Source: Clostridia bacterium (lineage in GTDB: Bacteria > Bacillota > Clostridia > Oscillospirales > Ruminococcaceae). From it: 6,142 bases of DNA. The position numbers and the translations under genes are program-made. Below, piece by piece: positions 5,950 through 6,142 of the stretch. The notes below the pieces were generated by a model, which was not told the DNA's origin, searched no databases, and saw only the letters and a program-made list of their open reading frames with translations. The stretch covers positions 1-6,142 of the forward strand of contig JAGKVC010000181.1 of NCBI GenBank assembly GCA_021152595.1. Direction: 5' to 3'. The number at the start of each line of letters is the position of its first letter. The stretch's first letter is position 1.

Positions 5950-6066
5950 ATATGGAGAATGATGGTTTATGCAAATTTTATGATGCTTTGCGCAAACTTT
6001 GTGAAAAGTTGCACACAAACGTACAACTTTCGGGTGTTTTGGTACCCCTTAGTAGAAGGGCATATT
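5950..6066. other. Non-coding spacer with minor inverted repeats
   Basis: No gene is seen. Weak palindromes include AAAGTTG/CAACTTT (6005-6011, 6024-6030) and CCCTT/AAGGG (6046-6050, 6056-6060). Open frames crossing this stretch lack a ribosome-binding site and run through the terminators, so they are not taken as genes. Confidence 0.5.
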
Positions 6067-6101
6067 AAATTAGAAATTAGAAATGAGAAATTAGAAATGA
6101 A
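6067..6101. repeat. Tandem 7-bp repeat (AAATTAG), five units
   Basis: The units read AAATTAG, AAATTAG, AAATGAG, AAATTAG, AAATGAA with no spacer, so the order is near-perfect with single changes. It resembles the short heptameric tandem repeats found in intergenic DNA of some bacteria. It is directly followed by a GC-rich hairpin. Copy number may vary between strains. Confidence 0.85.
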
Positions 6102-6103
6102 GG

Positions 6104-6120
6104 TGTCCGCTTCGCGGACA
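6104..6120. repeat. GC-rich hairpin next to the heptamer array
   Basis: TGTCCGC (6104-6110) pairs with GCGGACA (6114-6120) around TTC. There is no T-run afterwards, so it is not a clear terminator. Heptamer array plus hairpin may be one composite intergenic element; its right border may lie beyond the window. Confidence 0.65.
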
Positions 6121-6142
6121 GATTTATAGATATTCATAAGAG

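Noticed and set aside
5712..6068. 118-codon plus-strand frame starting inside the promoter
   Set aside because: Its start lies in the -35 box and it runs through two strong terminators, so it cannot be the product of this unit.

Overview
The window looks like a fragment of a Bacillota genome, most likely a Ruminococcaceae/Oscillospiraceae gut or rumen species. The reasons are a glutamate dehydrogenase very close to the Clostridium symbiosum enzyme as I remember it, strong AAGGAG/GGAGG ribosome-binding sites, strong intrinsic terminators, and intergenic gaps packed with GC-rich palindromes. The assignment is inference. Nothing here fixes a species.

Layout. (1) Positions 2-1261 (+) hold the 3' part of a phage or prophage baseplate/tail protein, open at the window edge. 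(2) A ribosome-binding site and start codon follow, opening a 668-codon frame (1280-3286, +). Its first ~20 codons look like the start of a second phage tail gene. The rest is the two-ATPase core of a ClpC-type unfoldase. Isoleucine codon use changes sharply inside this frame: ATA is common on the phage side and absent from the Clp core. A junction therefore lies near 1337-1349, either a real recombination or prophage-deletion scar or an assembly chimera. The fused protein lacks the usual Clp N-terminal domain. (3) Positions 3287-3906 carry no credible gene. They hold two diverged copies of one intergenic element (3292-3420 and 3655-3823), each ending in a long hairpin whose stems differ by a compensatory base-pair change. 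A chain of five further hairpins (3459-3640) sits between the copies. (4) gdhA (3907-5262, minus) converges on the clp frame. It has its own terminator (3845-3883), ribosome-binding site and a good sigma-70-type promoter (5315-5343). (5) Positions 5263-6142 hold no convincing intact gene. They contain a possible decayed ORF (5443-5676), a near-consensus promoter (5712-5740) driving a ~120-nt structured transcript that ends in a strong terminator, a second terminator, a five-unit 7-bp tandem repeat (6067-6101) and a small hairpin.

The genes do not form one pathway. The left end is phage structural DNA, the Clp core would act in protein quality control with ClpP, and gdhA links ammonium and glutamate with 2-oxoglutarate. 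The most unusual points are the in-frame phage-Clp fusion, the palindrome-rich repeat cluster and the orphan promoter-terminator transcription unit.
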